A DNA stretch of 6,653 nt from contig DAHVRS010000312.1 of the NCBI GenBank assembly GCA_027322375.1, forward strand, positions 1 through 6,653, read 5' to 3'. This DNA comes from Brachybacterium sp. (GTDB taxonomy: Bacteria > Actinomycetota > Actinomycetes > Actinomycetales > Dermabacteraceae). Shown piece by piece: positions 5,911 to 6,653 of the stretch (within the stretch, counting starts at the first letter, position 1; every line of letters starts with the position of its first letter). The position numbers were made by a program, and so were the translations under genes. The notes beneath the pieces were generated by a model. The model was not told the DNA's origin and did not search any database. It was given only the letters and a program-made list of their open reading frames with translations.

Positions 5911-5979
5911 ATGACGCCCCAGGTCAGACACTACCGGCGGGGACGGTGCTGCGACTCGGACTGCCCGCGGTCGCCGTGA
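5911..5979 (+). CDS. Possible 22-residue leader peptide, Cys-containing, overlapping the membrane-protein start
   Basis: An ATG with an ideal SD opens 22 codons that end at TGA 5977-5979. The product is Arg-rich and contains CCDSDC near its C-terminal half. Twenty of the 22 codons end in G or C. The stop overlaps an ATG (TGATG) that is in frame with the membrane protein, an arrangement expected for translational coupling. Cys-rich upstream frames that attenuate downstream translation are known in mycobacteria, but membership of that class here is speculation. The alternative is that this ATG is the true start of the membrane protein and the frame is broken by a missing base in the CCCC run at 5917-5920. 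Confidence 0.4.
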   Translation: MTPQVRHYRRGRCCDSDCPRSP

Positions 5980-6275
5980 TGCCAGCCGCCGCCTGGCTCT
6001 CCTCCATCTCCCCACCCAGGCCGCTGTACCTCGTGGTCGCCTCCCTGGTGCTGCTGAGCCTCGTGATCTTCGTGCTGCTCGCCCGCGTGGCGAGGACGGC
6101 GGACGGCGTTCCCGTGCAGATCGGCCCCGGGGTCGCGATCGGGCTAGGCCCCGTCCTCGGCGGCGTCGGCGGACCGGCCGCCACCGTCTACGCGGTACTG
6201 TCGCGCTGGCCGGCGCTCTCGATGGTGGCGACGCTCCAACCGCTGTGGACCGGGCTGCGCCTGCTGCTGGCCTGA
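5979..6275 (+). CDS. Small hydrophobic membrane protein, function unknown
   Basis: From ATG 5979 this encodes 98 residues; GTG at 5946 would add 11 (109 residues) but has no convincing SD. One clear membrane helix lies at about 16-35 (LYLVVASLVLLSLVIFVLLA) followed by Arg residues. A Gly/Pro/Val-rich hydrophobic stretch (VQIGPGVAIGLGPVLGGVGG) and a moderately hydrophobic end (LWTGLRLLLA) could be a re-entrant or second and third span. Third codon positions are strongly G/C, supporting real coding. I do not recognise the family. It lies 107 nt after the glycosidase on the same strand, and may be read through from it or have its own promoter. The start is uncertain between GTG 5946, ATG 5979 by coupling to the leader frame, and ATG 5911 after correction of a possible frameshift. 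Its stop codon falls inside the first unit of a tandem repeat. Confidence 0.6.
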   Translation: MPAAAWLSSISPPRPLYLVVASLVLLSLVIFVLLARVARTADGVPVQIGPGVAIGLGPVLGGVGGPAATVYAVLSRWPALSMVATLQPLWTGLRLLLA

Positions 6276-6327
6276 GGTCGTACGCAGTCCCTGAGGTCGC
6301 GGGCAGCCCCTGAGGTCGTGCGCAATC
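6271..6327. repeat. Three tandem 19-bp repeats between convergent genes
   Basis: Units begin at 6271, 6290 and 6309 and all open with the invariant CCTGAGGTCG, then vary: TACGCAGTC, CGGGCAGCC, TGCGCAATC. Units 1 and 3 differ at two positions. The first unit contains the membrane-protein stop codon. The third unit could form a weak stem (GTCGTGC 6315-6321 with GTGCGAC 6331-6337, two G-U pairs), but no T-tract follows. The role is unknown: an intergenic repeat family, a protein-binding array or simple slippage are all possible. Confidence 0.88.
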
Positions 6328-6357
6328 TCGGTGCGACGGTGTCAGCTCTGCCTGGCG

Positions 6358-6653
6358 TCAGCTCACCGCAGCGCCCGGCCGGAGCGGGAACGTCAGCACC
6401 GCCACCGGCCCGGAGGCCGCGCCCGGATCGAGCACGACGGGCTCTCCCGGTTCGCCCGTCACCTCCGCGAGCTCCCGCATCGCGGCGCTGACCTGCGCGT
6501 CCAGCGTCACCGGACCTGCTGCGGGGTCCAGCAGGAGGGTGTGGAGCACCGCTCCCCCGTCGGCCGCGGAACCGTCGGCCGATGAACCGCACGCCGAAGA
6601 CCCGTCGGCCGCGCGTCCGCGTGTGAAGCGCACTCCCTCCGGCGGGATCCGCA
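6358..6653 (-). CDS. C-terminal part of an unrecognised protein (gene runs off the right edge)
   Basis: The frame is open from the right edge to TGA at 6358-6360, giving about 97 residues of a C-terminus. It reads RIPPEGVRFTRG, then a repetitive linker, then AVLHTLLLDPAAGPVTLDAQ, a probable amphipathic helix VSAAMRELAEVTG, and finally VAVLTFPLRPGAAVS. A GTG at 6631-6633 could start a 91-residue protein, and GGAGG precedes it by only 2 nt, too close to work well. The sequence before it also looks like ordinary protein, so a longer gene is favoured. Third positions are mostly G/C, supporting coding. No family is recognised and there is no membrane segment or signal. It converges with the membrane-protein gene and is probably unrelated to the sugar operon. 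Confidence 0.55.
   Translation of the reverse strand, partial: RIPPEGVRFTRGRAADGSSACGSSADGSAADGGAVLHTLLLDPAAGPVTLDAQVSAAMRELAEVTGEPGEPVVLDPGAASGPVAVLTFPLRPGAAVS
6553..6612 (-). repeat. Four 15-bp in-frame repeats coding for an A-D-G-S linker
   Basis: On the minus strand, four consecutive 15-nt units encode AADGS, SACGS, SADGS and AADGG, following the pattern [AS]-A-[DC]-G-[SG]. GGCCGACGG occurs in three of the four units. The array splits two strand-like segments (VRFTRG and AVLHTLLLD), so it looks like an expanded surface loop of the partial protein. Confidence 0.8.

Noticed and set aside
6271..6327. CRISPR array
   Set aside because: Units are 19 bp directly abutting with no spacers, and no cas genes are present.
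6315..6337. Stem GTCGTGC / GTGCGAC as a bidirectional terminator for the convergent genes
   Set aside because: It contains two G-U pairs, a 9-nt loop and no T-tract; too weak to call a terminator.
6188..6592. 134-codon minus-strand and 84-codon plus-strand (6331-6585) open frames at the right end
   Set aside because: Both are Arg/Gly-rich shadow frames; the minus frame ending at 6358 has better third-position G/C bias and ordinary protein composition.

Overview
The window is GC-rich DNA with strong G/C preference at third codon positions, Gly/Ser/Asp-rich lipoprotein linkers, abundant short gene overlaps and Shine-Dalgarno (SD) starts. This points to a high-GC Gram-positive actinomycete, probably in the order Micrococcales. 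The genus cannot be fixed from the sequence alone.

Layout. Positions 1-3447, minus strand: a sugar-uptake operon read as lipoprotein solute-binding protein, MalF-type permease, MalG-type permease, then a PfkB-family sugar kinase cut by the left edge. The genes are 4 nt apart or overlap by 1-4 nt, so they look translationally coupled. No ABC ATPase is present in the window. Positions 3448-3619: a compact divergent control region. It holds a DasR/NagR-type (GntR/HutC) operator-like palindrome, a set of 10-bp-phased CTGCRC repeats, and plausible -10 elements for both directions. Positions 3620-5871, plus strand: a DeoR-family repressor overlapping by ATGA a family GH4 NAD-dependent phosphoglycosidase, which carries a repetitive Gly/Ser/Ala/Asp insertion. 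Positions 5872-6275: two abutting perfect palindromes, then a strong SD leading a 22-codon Cys-containing reading frame whose stop overlaps (TGATG) the ATG of a small membrane protein of unknown function. Positions 6271-6327: three 19-bp tandem repeats between convergent genes. Positions 6358-6653, minus strand: the C-terminal end of an unrecognised protein, also with an A-D-G-S repeat.

How the genes work together. The transporter imports a sugar or short oligosaccharide using an ATPase encoded elsewhere. The PfkB kinase is positioned to phosphorylate it or its product. The GH4 enzyme would cleave a (probably 6-phosphorylated) glycoside, and the DeoR protein would sense a phosphosugar and control both arms from the shared intergenic region. 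The DasR-like site suggests a second control layer tied to amino-sugar (GlcNAc/chitin) metabolism. The actual substrate is not determined by the sequence.

Most interesting points: the dre-like site, the phased repeats, the TGATG-coupled Cys-rich leader frame, and the A-D-G-rich repeat expansions in two unrelated proteins.
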